From Actinomycetes bacterium (GTDB taxonomy: Bacteria > Actinomycetota > Acidimicrobiia > Acidimicrobiales > SZUA-35): a DNA stretch of 54,366 bases. Positions 1 to 8,002 of this stretch are shown piece by piece. Every line of letters starts with the position of its first letter. The stretch's first letter is position 1. The stretch is from assembly GCA_024227975.1 (NCBI GenBank), contig JAAETV010000319.1:1-54366 (forward strand), written 5' to 3'. The position numbers and the translations under genes are program-made. The notes beneath the pieces were generated by a model that saw only the letters and a list, made by a program, of their open reading frames with translations, was not told the DNA's origin and made no database searches.

Positions 1-275
1 GAGTACTCACCGAGGCTGTGACCAGCGTGAAAGGCGGGCTCGACCCCCGTCCGTTCGACTGCGTCTAGTACAACCATGCTGGCGACGTAGGTGGCCAGCT
101 GGGAGTTGCGGGTCTGTTTGAGCTCTTCGGCATCGGCCCTCAGTAGGAGGTGCTCGACATCGCGCTCTGAAGCCTCGGCCGCCTCGGCCACCAGCTCCCA
201 CGAGGGGTGATCGATCCACGCCTCACCCATGCCGGGTGTCTGGGAGCCTTGTCCTGGGAAGGTAAACGCAATCAT
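1..275 (-). CDS. fabD: Malonyl-CoA:ACP transacylase, 5' part only (runs off the left edge)
   Basis: FabD moves malonyl groups from CoA to acyl carrier protein in the cytosol and so supplies extender units for fatty-acid synthesis. Reading the minus strand from ATG at 275, the protein begins MIAFTFPGQGSQTPGMG and the visible 91 codons end with GHSLGEY. FPGQGSQ is the family's N-terminal motif, and GHSLGE carries the nucleophilic serine at about residue 87. The remaining two thirds lie outside the window. GTG codons at 278 and 287 are alternative starts, but ATG directly before the conserved motif fits best; no strong ribosome site is visible. It diverges from the tRNA-Leu gene across about 200 bases. 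The motif match is direct and the family assignment is firm. Confidence 0.93.
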   Translation of the reverse strand, partial: MIAFTFPGQGSQTPGMGEAWIDHPSWELVAEAAEASERDVEHLLLRADAEELKQTRNSQLATYVASMVVLDAVERTGVEPAFHAGHSLGEY

Positions 276-464
276 CACCGAAGTCACGAAGGTTAAGACC
301 ATCTTGCGGCCGAGAAAGTTTCACATTCCTTCGAGCAAGTTCAGAAGATGCTGACGCGGCCCATGTCGCTCCCGTCTTCGGGCCGGTCCTTTCTGGCGGT
401 GGATGCTGATATTCGACCCGCAGTCAATAGTGTATTGATCGCTCCGCCTCGCCTTGGGACCAGC

Positions 465-470
465 TAGCAT
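465..470 (+). promoter_or_regulatory. Possible -10 box of the tRNA-Leu(CAA) gene
   Basis: TAGCAT fits the actinobacterial -10 consensus TANNNT and ends 9 bases before the tRNA, which would place transcription start just upstream of the mature 5' end. No good -35 is seen at the normal distance. The other tRNA-Leu in this window has TACGAT in a similar position. Confidence 0.3.
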
Positions 471-479
471 TGCGGTTTC

Positions 480-565
<86 letters not shown>

Positions 566-660
566 CATCGACGACAACCCCGATCTGTGGTCATCAGCTC
601 CCTAGTGGGTTGTTGGCCGTCGGATGAGCCGTCAATCCATAAGGCCGGAGCCAGTCGAGA

Positions 661-954
661 ATGTCGCGTGCGTCCATCGAACGAAAGCTGACCGATTTGG
701 CAACAGAGCTTCGCGCCCTGCGGCGGGAGTTGCAGGTCATCGACGAGCAACTCCAGCATTTTGTCGATGTCGCAGATGATGCTCGGCTCCGTTCGTTGAT
801 ATCGGAGACCCCATTGGCCGCCAATGAGCATCGGGAGGCAAACAAGGCGGTGGCCGCTGTTCGCAGGGATCAGGAGGCGATGATGAAAAGAGTGGCAAAG
901 CTCGAAACGAAACAGGACACCCTCCTCGATCAGCTCAGCCAGGCTCGGTCATGA
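661..954 (+). CDS. Small coiled-coil protein upstream of the PdtaR-like regulator
   Basis: A 97-residue protein with no recognised enzymatic motif. It is charged and heptad-like through most of its length (for example ERKLTDLATELRALRREL and AMMKRVAKLETKQDTLLDQL), so one or two long helices forming a coiled coil are likely. It has no signal peptide or membrane segment. Its stop overlaps the next start by 4 bases (ATGA at 951-954), implying translational coupling with the ANTAR response regulator. By context it may bind that regulator or act with it, but this is inference; the function is unknown. GGAG lies about 10 bases before the ATG. Confidence 0.7.
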   Translation: MSRASIERKLTDLATELRALRRELQVIDEQLQHFVDVADDARLRSLISETPLAANEHREANKAVAAVRRDQEAMMKRVAKLETKQDTLLDQLSQARS

Positions 955-1541
955 CGATCACTCGGGTCGTCATTGCCGAGGACGAGGCCCTCATCCGCCT
1001 CGACCTGCGAGAGAGCTTGGTCGAAGCGGGCTATGAGGTGGTCGGTGAGGCCGCCGACGGGGCCGAAGCGGTGGCCCACGTCCGTCAGACCGAGGCCGAC
1101 GTCGTGATCCTCGACGTCATGATGCCCGGGGTTGATGGGCTCACGGCGGCCAGAGAGATCATGGCCGACCGGCTGGCCGCCGTCGTCATCCTCACTGCCT
1201 ACTCCCAACGAGAGCTGGTGGAGCAGGCGCGCGACGCGGGAGCCATGGCCTACCTGGTGAAGCCCTTCCAACCCCAGGAACTGGTGCCAGCCATCGAGTT
1301 GGCGGTGGCCCGATTTCGAGAGCTCGATGTGTTGGCCAAGGAAGCGGAGTCGTTGTCCGATCGGCTGGAGACCCGCAAGATCATCGATCGGGCCAAGGGC
1401 AAGCTGATGGACGAGCAGTCCATCAGCGAGCAGGATTCGTTCCGTTTCCTCCAACAGACGGCGATGTCGCGCCGCACCTCGATGAAGAAGATCGCCCTAG
1501 CCGTGCTCAACGAAGGGCTTGTCCCCGAGCCAGACGGCTAG
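951..1541 (+). CDS. pdtaR: Response regulator with ANTAR RNA-binding domain (PdtaR-like antiterminator)
   Basis: The protein has 196 residues. An N-terminal receiver domain carries acidic E10-D11, phospho-acceptor D55 in VVILDVMMPG and K104 in YLVKPF. A coiled linker follows, then a C-terminal ANTAR domain (about 135-190, including IIDRAKGKLMDEQSISEQ). ANTAR proteins bind paired hexaloop hairpins in nascent RNA and prevent termination when phosphorylated. Mycobacterial PdtaR (Rv1626), paired with kinase PdtaS, has the same architecture and also lies near polA and rpsA, which supports orthology. No partner kinase is adjacent here. Start ATG overlaps the previous gene's stop. The family is certain; strict orthology is probable. 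Confidence 0.9.
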   Translation: MTITRVVIAEDEALIRLDLRESLVEAGYEVVGEAADGAEAVAHVRQTEADVVILDVMMPGVDGLTAAREIMADRLAAVVILTAYSQRELVEQARDAGAMAYLVKPFQPQELVPAIELAVARFRELDVLAKEAESLSDRLETRKIIDRAKGKLMDEQSISEQDSFRFLQQTAMSRRTSMKKIALAVLNEGLVPEPDG

Positions 1542-1587
1542 CGTTTGTAGGTGTGCCCCTTGGGCCGGCGTACTAGCTTCGGGGTCC

Positions 1588-2277
1588 ATGAACCATGGGT
1601 CGAAGCCGGTCGTGTCGGGAATCGGGCTCTACGAGGCCATGAGCACACTGAGGGCGGTGCGTCGCCTGAAGCCAGATCCGATCCCAGATGAGGTGCTTGA
1701 TCGGGTCCTGCAGGCAGCCTGTTGGGCTCCAACCGGAGGCAACCAGCAGCCGTGGCGGGTGATTGTCGTCCGAGGCAAGGAGAACAAGCAGGCCTTGGCC
1801 GAGATCTACCGGCCCGAGTGGTACAGCTACGTCGAGTCGTTTCAGCCTCGGCTAGCCGCCCTGGAAGGCGACGACCGGGCCAAGTGGGAGCGAACCCTCG
1901 GAGCCGGCAACTACCTGGCTGACCATCTGGCCGAAGCGCCCGCCATCTTGTTGTTCTGTGCCGATTTCAAGATGATGGCCGTGACCGACGCCAAACTCGA
2001 CCGGATCAGCCTCGTCGGTGGTGGATCGGTCTACCCACCGGTGCAGAACGCCATGTTGGCTTGTGTCTCCGAGGGGCTGGGCTGCACCCTCACCACCCTT
2101 CACTGCATCCGCGAGGACGAGGTGAAGCAGGCCCTCGGCATCCCCGATGATTGGGCAACGGCGGCCATGGTCCCTATCGGCTATCCCGTACTCAAGGGTC
2201 ATGGTCCGATCACCCGCCGAGATCCGGAGGCCATGGCCTACGACGACACCTTCGGCCATCCGCTGACGCTGAGCTGA
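1588..2277 (+). CDS. Nitroreductase-family FMN oxidoreductase
   Basis: A 229-residue nitroreductase-fold protein. The N-terminal RAVRRLKPDPIPDEVLDRVL and WAPTGGNQQPWR match the FMN phosphate and ribityl contacts of the family. The middle (PVQNAMLACVSEGLGCTLTT) is the usual dimer and flavin helix. Members use NAD(P)H to reduce nitroaromatics, quinones or enones, but the physiological substrate cannot be read from sequence. The open frame extends upstream into pdtaR; ATG 1588 is chosen because it lies after the pdtaR stop and gives a normal N terminus. GTG 1519 would overlap pdtaR. It is a single gene, probably cotranscribed with its neighbours on the same strand. Confidence 0.85.
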   Translation: MNHGSKPVVSGIGLYEAMSTLRAVRRLKPDPIPDEVLDRVLQAACWAPTGGNQQPWRVIVVRGKENKQALAEIYRPEWYSYVESFQPRLAALEGDDRAKWERTLGAGNYLADHLAEAPAILLFCADFKMMAVTDAKLDRISLVGGGSVYPPVQNAMLACVSEGLGCTLTTLHCIREDEVKQALGIPDDWATAAMVPIGYPVLKGHGPITRRDPEAMAYDDTFGHPLTLS

Positions 2278-2421
2278 ACCAACCGGACCTGAACCGATGC
2301 CGAGGTTGGGCTCGATTGGCGTCGACGGCCGGTGGGCCTGAAGCTAGGGACTGGCCACTGGCCTCCCGACTCGACAAGCTCCCCGGTAGGGGACCTTGCT
2401 CTCATAGAAGACTGTGCTGCC

Positions 2422-3516
2422 ATGCTGCCCAAACAGGTCACCATCACCGACGACACCATGCGGGAAGGGCTCCAGATAGAGAGTCCTGACATCCCCGTCT
2501 CGGAGAAGCTTCGTCTACTCGACGCCCTGGGCGAGACGGGGGCCGAACGGATCTCCATCGGTTCGTTCGCTCACCCCAAGTGGACCCCTTCGATGGCTTG
2601 TATCGAGGAGATTGCCGACCAGTTCGAGCCCAAGCCCGGGATCACCTACACCGCGGCGGTGTTCAACCAGAAGGGGTTCGAACGGGCCGACCGGTTCTAT
2701 CCCAAGATCGATGTCCGCTCCCACCGATTCGCCACCCATGTCGAGATGTGCGACACCTTTGCCCGTCGCAACTACAACCGTTCCCAGGCCCAGCAGATCG
2801 GAGCCATGGATGCCACCATCGAGCGGGCCCGGGCCGAGAACGTCGAGTCGGGGTCGCTCGTGCTCGGCAATCCGTTCGGGTCCAACTTCGAAGGACCCTT
2901 CACCCTGGAGCAGAGGCTCGACTTCCTCGACATGATGACCTCCAGGTGGCACCAGGCGGGCTTCGAAGTGAAGCGGCTCTCGTTTGCCGAGGCCATGGGC
3001 TGGAATCTCCCTCACGTGGTGCGAGAGACGATCACGGCCATCCGTGACCGCTGGCCCGAGATCGAGACCTACCACATGCACCTGCACAATGCGCGGGGCG
3101 CCACAATTGCCAGCTACTACGAGGCCCTCCAGTTGGGGGCGACCGAGTTCGATACCTCGATCGGGGGCATGGGAGGCTGTCCCTATTGTGGCAATGGTCG
3201 GGCTGCGGGTCATGTGCCGACTGAGGACTTCGTCGACCTGTGCCATGAGATGGGCATCGAGACCGGCTACGACCTGGACAAGCTGATCGAGGCGGCAGCC
3301 ATTGCCGAGGAGGTGGTCGGCCACCCCCTGTGGGGTCATGTCTCCAAGGCCGGTCCCCGGCCTCGGGGCGACAAGCTCTACCCAGCCGACATGCCCTTCG
3401 TCGAGACCTTGCACGAGGCCGCCCATTTCCGCAACGGCCCATCGGTCTACGAGGGCCAAATCGCACCCTGGCGGAAGGACAGTGCCCTGGTCGCCGGGGC
3501 CGGCTCCGATACCTGA
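2422..3516 (+). CDS. HMG-CoA-lyase-like enzyme (HMGL / pyruvate carboxyltransferase family)
   Basis: A 364-residue TIM-barrel protein of the family that includes HMG-CoA lyase, isopropylmalate synthase and homocitrate synthase. ITDDTMREGLQIE near residues 8-20 holds the catalytic arginine (R14), but the usual RDG metal aspartate is E15. H220 and H222 in HMHLHN are the metal-binding HxH pair, and C253 in GGMGGCPYCG is the cysteine typical of lyases. The glycine- and cysteine-rich loop favours a C-C lyase over a synthase. Likely substrates are a 3-hydroxy-3-methylglutaryl-CoA-like thioester or a related acid; this is not settled by sequence. ATG 2422 is preferred, since upstream in-frame codons give a non-homologous 30-residue extension. 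Confidence 0.75.
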   Translation: MLPKQVTITDDTMREGLQIESPDIPVSEKLRLLDALGETGAERISIGSFAHPKWTPSMACIEEIADQFEPKPGITYTAAVFNQKGFERADRFYPKIDVRSHRFATHVEMCDTFARRNYNRSQAQQIGAMDATIERARAENVESGSLVLGNPFGSNFEGPFTLEQRLDFLDMMTSRWHQAGFEVKRLSFAEAMGWNLPHVVRETITAIRDRWPEIETYHMHLHNARGATIASYYEALQLGATEFDTSIGGMGGCPYCGNGRAAGHVPTEDFVDLCHEMGIETGYDLDKLIEAAAIAEEVVGHPLWGHVSKAGPRPRGDKLYPADMPFVETLHEAAHFRNGPSVYEGQIAPWRKDSALVAGAGSDT

Positions 3517-3594
3517 GGACAGACCGCCAGTCGTCGACAATCAGGACCCTAGAGGGCTCACGCGGACCGGCCAGCGCGCCTCGTAGGCTCGAAG

Positions 3595-6309
3595 ATGATG
3601 CCTACCTTGATGCTCGTCGATGGCAACTCGCTCACCTATCGGGCCTTCCACGCCCTCCCCCAGGACCTGGCAACGTCGAGCGGGCAGGTCACCAACGCTG
3701 TGCTCGGATTCACCTCGATGCTGATCAACCTGGTCCGCGATCATCAACCCGATGGGTTGGCCGTTGCCTTTGACCGGCCCGAGCCGACGTTTCGTCATGA
3801 ACAGGTCGAGACCTACAAGGCGAATCGCTCGGCCGCCCCCGACATCTTGCGTCAGCAGATGGGGATCGTGCGTGAAGTGCTCGATGTCCTGCGCCTCCCC
3901 CAGATCGATCTGGTCGGCTTTGAAGCCGATGACATCCTGGCCACCCTGGCCGACCAGGCCGCAGCCAAGGAGATGGACGTCCTCGTCGTCACCGGTGATC
4001 GGGACAGCTTTCAGCTGGTCCAAGATCCGAACATCAAGGTCGTCTACAACAAGCGCGGAGTGAGCGACTACGCCCTGTACGACGAGGCCGGCATCGTCGA
4101 GCGGACCGGGGTCCGCCCCGATCAGTACGTCCAGTACGCCGCCCTCCGCGGCGACACTTCCGACAACCTTCCTGGGGTTCCCGGTGTCGGCGAGAAGACG
4201 GCGGCCAAACTGATCAACAACTATGGCGGTATCGACGGGCTCTACGAGCACGTGGAGGAGCAGACGCCCAAGCTCCGTGAGAACTTGGCCGCGGCCGAGG
4301 ATGAGGTCCGCATCAACGCGGTGATCATGGAGCTGATCCGTGATGTCCCTCTCGGAGTCGACGTCGAGGATCTCATCCCGATCGAGTCCTACGACCCCGA
4401 GGAAGTGAAGAAGCTCTTCGACTTCCTGGAGTTCCGAAACCTCCTCGAACGACTCAACGACGCCTTCAACCCAGGAAACGTCAGCGATGCCGACAACATC
4501 GAGCTGAGCGTCGACCTGGTCGAGTTGAGCGAGGCCGATGAGGTGGCCGCCGCCATCACCCATCTGGCCGACACCAACGGGGCTCCCGAGCAGGGTCTCG
4601 TCGGTCTGGCGGCCGCCATCGCCCAAGGTGAAACGGAGGCAACAGAAGATGGCTTCCAGGTGGAGGGTTTGGCCGTCGTCACCGATGAGGCCTCCTCGAC
4701 CGTCCACTGGCTCAGCCGCCCTGTGCTCTACGACCCGGCGGTGGTGGATTCGGTCGTCAAGCTGGTGGGGGCCGACGGGCCGGGCATCGTGGCCCACGAC
4801 GCCAAGCCGATCATCCGGGCGTTCATGGGCCTCGGCATCGACCTGGAGGGGCTTCGCCTCGATACGTCGCTCGCCGCCTACCTCCTCGACCCCTCGGGAA
4901 ACTCCTATCCCCTCGACGAGCTACTGGCCCTCAACACCGAGTATCGGATGCCCGATGACGACGGCCCGCCAAGCGGCCAGCTCGACTTCGGAGAGCAGAC
5001 GATCTCACCCGCCCTGCGGGCCGCTCGCGATGCCCTGGCCGCCGCTCGACTGGGACCGGAACTGGCCGCCTCGCTCGAAGCCGACGGGTTGAGTGAGCTG
5101 AATGAAACCGTCGAGGTACCCCTGGTCCGAGTGCTGGCCCGCATGGAGCATCTCGGGGTCGGCGTCGACCGGGCCGAGCTGGAAGGTCTCAACGCCGACA
5201 TGACGGCGGAGGCCGAGACGCTGGCGGCCCAGATCCAGGCCGACGCAGGTGAGGAGTTCAATGTGAACTCGACCAAGAAGTTGCGTGAGATCCTGTTCGA
5301 GAAGTTGGAGCTGACCCCCCAGAAGAAGACCAAGACCGGCTACTCAACCGACCAATCCACCCTGGAGAAGCTCAACGGGGAGCACCCCATCATCGAACAC
5401 CTGCTCCGCTACCGGGAGGTGGAGAAACTGCGCTCGACCTATGGCCAGTCTCTGCTGGCCTCGGTCTCAGCCGACGACCGGATCCATGCCACCTTCAACC
5501 AGACCGTGGCTCGCACCGGTCGGCTCTCGAGCGAGAATCCGAACCTCCACAACATCCCGGTTCGCACCGAGCTCGGCCGCAGCTTCCGCAAGGCCTTCGT
5601 TCCTGCCGCTGACCTCAGCTTCCTGGTTGCTGACTACAACCAGATCGAACTGCGCTGCATCGCCCACTTGGCCGAGGATCCAGGCCTGATCGAAGCCTTC
5701 ACCGCGGGGGCCGATGTCCACAGCACCACGGCCGCTCGGGTGTTCGGGGTCGATCCCGACGAGGTCGATTTCGAGCAGCGCAGCCGGGCCAAGATGGTCT
5801 CATACGGTCTGGCCTATGGGATGGAGGCGTACGGGCTCGGTCAGCGGCTCTCGATCCCGACCAAGGAAGCGCAGGTCATCCTCGACGCCTATTTCGAGAG
5901 CTTCCCCGCCGTGCGGGCTTACATGGATGCCACCGTGACCGAGGCCAGGAACCGAGGCTTCACCGAGACCCTGTTCGGTCGCCGCCGGGCCATCCCCGAA
6001 CTGCGCAGTGACAATCCCAGGATTCGTCAGGCGGGGGAGCGCCAGGCGATGAATGCCGGCATCCAGGGTCTGGCCGCTGACATCTTCAAGGTCGCGTTGG
6101 TCCGCCTCGACCAGCGTCTCACCGGCGAAGGGCTGACCAGCAGGGTGGTGCTCCAGGTCCACGACGAGGTGATCCTGGAGGTCCCGGCCGACGAGCACGA
6201 CATCGCGGCCGAAACCGTGCTCTCGGTGATGCGAGGTGCTTTCGAACTGCTGGTCCCCCTCGAGGTCAACCTCAGCTTCGGTGCCACTTGGGCCGATGCC
6301 AAGGACTAG
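3595..6309 (+). CDS. polA: DNA polymerase I
   Basis: A 904-residue PolA for Okazaki-fragment processing and repair gap filling. The N-terminal 5'-3' exonuclease domain (about 1-290) opens LMLVDGNSLTYRAFHALP and contains VPGVGEKTAAKL, the helix-hairpin-helix. The middle domain resembles a 3'-5' exonuclease (VAHDAKPIIRAF, LRLDTSLAAYLLDP) but appears to lack the full DEDD set, so proofreading is probably absent. The polymerase domain has VADYNQIELRCIAHLAEDP (motif A) and LQVHDEVILEVP (motif C). The O-helix RSRAKMVSYGLAYGM has tyrosine at 737 where E. coli has F762. Length and Tyr position match M. tuberculosis PolA. ATG 3598 is an equally good start. Confidence 0.97.
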   Translation: MMPTLMLVDGNSLTYRAFHALPQDLATSSGQVTNAVLGFTSMLINLVRDHQPDGLAVAFDRPEPTFRHEQVETYKANRSAAPDILRQQMGIVREVLDVLRLPQIDLVGFEADDILATLADQAAAKEMDVLVVTGDRDSFQLVQDPNIKVVYNKRGVSDYALYDEAGIVERTGVRPDQYVQYAALRGDTSDNLPGVPGVGEKTAAKLINNYGGIDGLYEHVEEQTPKLRENLAAAEDEVRINAVIMELIRDVPLGVDVEDLIPIESYDPEEVKKLFDFLEFRNLLERLNDAFNPGNVSDADNIELSVDLVELSEADEVAAAITHLADTNGAPEQGLVGLAAAIAQGETEATEDGFQVEGLAVVTDEASSTVHWLSRPVLYDPAVVDSVVKLVGADGPGIVAHDAKPIIRAFMGLGIDLEGLRLDTSLAAYLLDPSGNSYPLDELLALNTEYRMPDDDGPPSGQLDFGEQTISPALRAARDALAAARLGPELAASLEADGLSELNETVEVPLVRVLARMEHLGVGVDRAELEGLNADMTAEAETLAAQIQADAGEEFNVNSTKKLREILFEKLELTPQKKTKTGYSTDQSTLEKLNGEHPIIEHLLRYREVEKLRSTYGQSLLASVSADDRIHATFNQTVARTGRLSSENPNLHNIPVRTELGRSFRKAFVPAADLSFLVADYNQIELRCIAHLAEDPGLIEAFTAGADVHSTTAARVFGVDPDEVDFEQRSRAKMVSYGLAYGMEAYGLGQRLSIPTKEAQVILDAYFESFPAVRAYMDATVTEARNRGFTETLFGRRRAIPELRSDNPRIRQAGERQAMNAGIQGLAADIFKVALVRLDQRLTGEGLTSRVVLQVHDEVILEVPADEHDIAAETVLSVMRGAFELLVPLEVNLSFGATWADAKD

Positions 6310-6319
6310 GAATCCTGGG

Positions 6320-7093
6320 ATGCACATCGGTTGGATCACTGCCTTCATTGATCAGCCAGCCGATGTCTTCGAGCAGGGAACGAGGTTCTGGCAGGAGGTG
6401 ACGGGCTCGGGCTTGTCGGCATTCCGCGGTAGCAAGAGCCAGTTTGCCACCCTGCTTCCCCCCGACGGCGACCCCTATCTCCGGGTCCAGCGGATTCATG
6501 GTGATCAGCCTCGAGTGCACATCGACTTCCATGTCGACTCGATTGCCGACGCCGGCCGCCAGGCCCGGTCAGCAGGGGCCACCTTGTCAGCTGATCTTGG
6601 GCATCTGGTGATGTCGTCACCGTCTGGACTGGCGTTTTGCCTGGTCTCCTACGATGGTGAGTCGGTCAGACCAGTATCAGCCGGAGATGGCCACGCACAC
6701 CTGGTCGACCAGGTCTGTATCGACGTCCCCGGTCATCTCTTCGACGAGGAAGCCGAGTTCTGGCATTCATTGACGGGTTGGGAGTTGCGGCCCGGAAGTC
6801 TCGATGAGTTTGCCTTTCTCGCCCGACCTTCGGGTCTCCCGATCCGTCTCCTCCTTCAGCGTCTCGGGCCCGATGATCCAGGAGAGATAGCCAGAGCCCA
6901 TCTCGATCTTGCCTGTGGCGACCATGTCGACGACGTGGCCGTTGTCCACGAGCGCATCGGTGCCGATGTCGGCAATCGGTTCCCGTTCTGGATGACGATG
7001 CGAGATCCAGTCGGCCTCGAGTATTGCCTGACGGCCCGTGATCAACGGACGGGCTTGCTCCCCTCCTCACCAGCGGCCGGACCTGATGAGTGA
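6320..7093 (+). CDS. Two-domain VOC (glyoxalase-like) protein
   Basis: A 257-residue protein made of two tandem vicinal-oxygen-chelate modules, about residues 3-115 and 125-245. Each starts with a short strand and a long helix (ITAFIDQPADVFEQGTRFW; VCIDVPGHLFDEEAEFWHSL) and ends with a glyoxalase-like strand (GLAFCLVSYDG; VGLEYCLTARD). The duplication gives one complete pseudo-symmetric barrel. The substrate is unknown; some VOC proteins isomerise, others only bind ligands or drugs, and clear metal ligands in both halves are not obvious. The first in-frame ATGs overlap polA; ATG 6320, 10 bases after polA, is chosen. The 3' end overlaps the methyltransferase by 8 bases, so the pair is probably translated together. 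Confidence 0.7.
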   Translation: MHIGWITAFIDQPADVFEQGTRFWQEVTGSGLSAFRGSKSQFATLLPPDGDPYLRVQRIHGDQPRVHIDFHVDSIADAGRQARSAGATLSADLGHLVMSSPSGLAFCLVSYDGESVRPVSAGDGHAHLVDQVCIDVPGHLFDEEAEFWHSLTGWELRPGSLDEFAFLARPSGLPIRLLLQRLGPDDPGEIARAHLDLACGDHVDDVAVVHERIGADVGNRFPFWMTMRDPVGLEYCLTARDQRTGLLPSSPAAGPDE

Positions 7094-7868
7094 GGGCCAT
7101 TGGTTCGAGCCGATTGCGTCTCATCTGGGCTCGGCCTACCTCCGCTACTCGTTCACCAAGGGCACGGCCCAGGAGGTCGCGGCCCTGATCGAGATCCTGG
7201 AGCTTCAACCGGGCCAGCGGGTGCTCGATGTCGGCTGCGGGCCCGGTCGTCATGCCCTGGCCATGGCGGCCGCTGGGTGTGAGGTCGTCGGGATCGACAT
7301 CTCGTCGGACTTCATCGCCCAAGCGACGGCGACCGCAGTCGAGGATGGCTTGGTCGACAAGGTGAGTTTCATGGTTGGGGACGCCCGGGCGCTCACCTTC
7401 GATGCTGAATTCGATGCCGCGATCTCCCTCTGCCAGGGGGCATTCGGGCTTGCCGGTGGACCTGGGAGCAGTCCAAGACAGGATCGTGAGCTGGATGAGC
7501 CGATCATGGCCGGGATTGCCTCATCGCTGCGCCCAGGAGGCCGTCTCGCCCTGTCCGCCTTCTCGGCATACTTCCAGCTCCGCTACCTCGAAGATCACGA
7601 CACCTTTGACGCTGAGAATGGTGTGAATCATGAGACAACCTCGATTCGCAACCCCGAGGGAGTCGAACAAGGAGTTGAGCTCTGGACATCATGTTTCACC
7701 CCTCGTGAGTTACGCCTCCTGGTCCGTCAGGTCGGTCTGACGCCGCTGGCCGTCCATGGGGTGACGCCGGGCGCATATCGGCGTCAGCCTGCGACCATTG
7801 ACTGTCCTGAGTTCCTTCTCGTTGCTGAGCGGCCCCGTCCTTCCACACAGCCCCTCACCAGGAGATAG
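7086..7868 (+). CDS. Class I SAM-dependent methyltransferase
   Basis: A 260-residue Rossmann-fold methyltransferase. Motif I is VLDVGCGPGRHALAMA (about residues 45-60), followed by an acidic strand end VVGIDIS that binds the SAM ribose, and the motif IV region EFDAAISLCQGAFGLAGG. The segment after motif IV (LRPGGRLALSAF) is the usual strand-turn of the fold. Substrate is unknown; small-molecule methylation is the family default. ATG 7086 overlaps the end of the VOC gene (stop 7091-7093), giving a normal N terminus MSEGHWFEPIASHL. There is no obvious link to the downstream rpsA, which has its own leader. Confidence 0.8.
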   Translation: MSEGHWFEPIASHLGSAYLRYSFTKGTAQEVAALIEILELQPGQRVLDVGCGPGRHALAMAAAGCEVVGIDISSDFIAQATATAVEDGLVDKVSFMVGDARALTFDAEFDAAISLCQGAFGLAGGPGSSPRQDRELDEPIMAGIASSLRPGGRLALSAFSAYFQLRYLEDHDTFDAENGVNHETTSIRNPEGVEQGVELWTSCFTPRELRLLVRQVGLTPLAVHGVTPGAYRRQPATIDCPEFLLVAERPRPSTQPLTRR

Positions 7869-7890
7869 GTGTGGGGGCCAAGCGCTGCTA

Positions 7891-7918
7891 GCCTCGGACG
7901 AGGCCGAGATCGTCTCGG
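7891..7918 (+). promoter_or_regulatory. Paired stem-loops in the rpsA leader
   Basis: Two perfect 6-bp hairpins sit end to end in the 134-base gap before rpsA: GCCTCG-GA-CGAGGC (7891-7904) and CCGAGA-TCG-TCTCGG (7904-7918). They share base 7904, so both cannot form fully at once. S1 synthesis is autoregulated in E. coli; a comparable role here is only inference. Confidence 0.3.
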
Positions 7919-8002
7919 TCCTGTCGCCCGTGCCCATGAAACCCTGCCATCGGCAATGGTCTGGGCTCGGCAGGCAGTTCTCTGAAAGCAACCGTCTCTT
8001 CC

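Noticed and set aside
3541..4797. 418-codon minus-strand frame
   Set aside because: It is antisense to the exonuclease half of polA, with no family resemblance.
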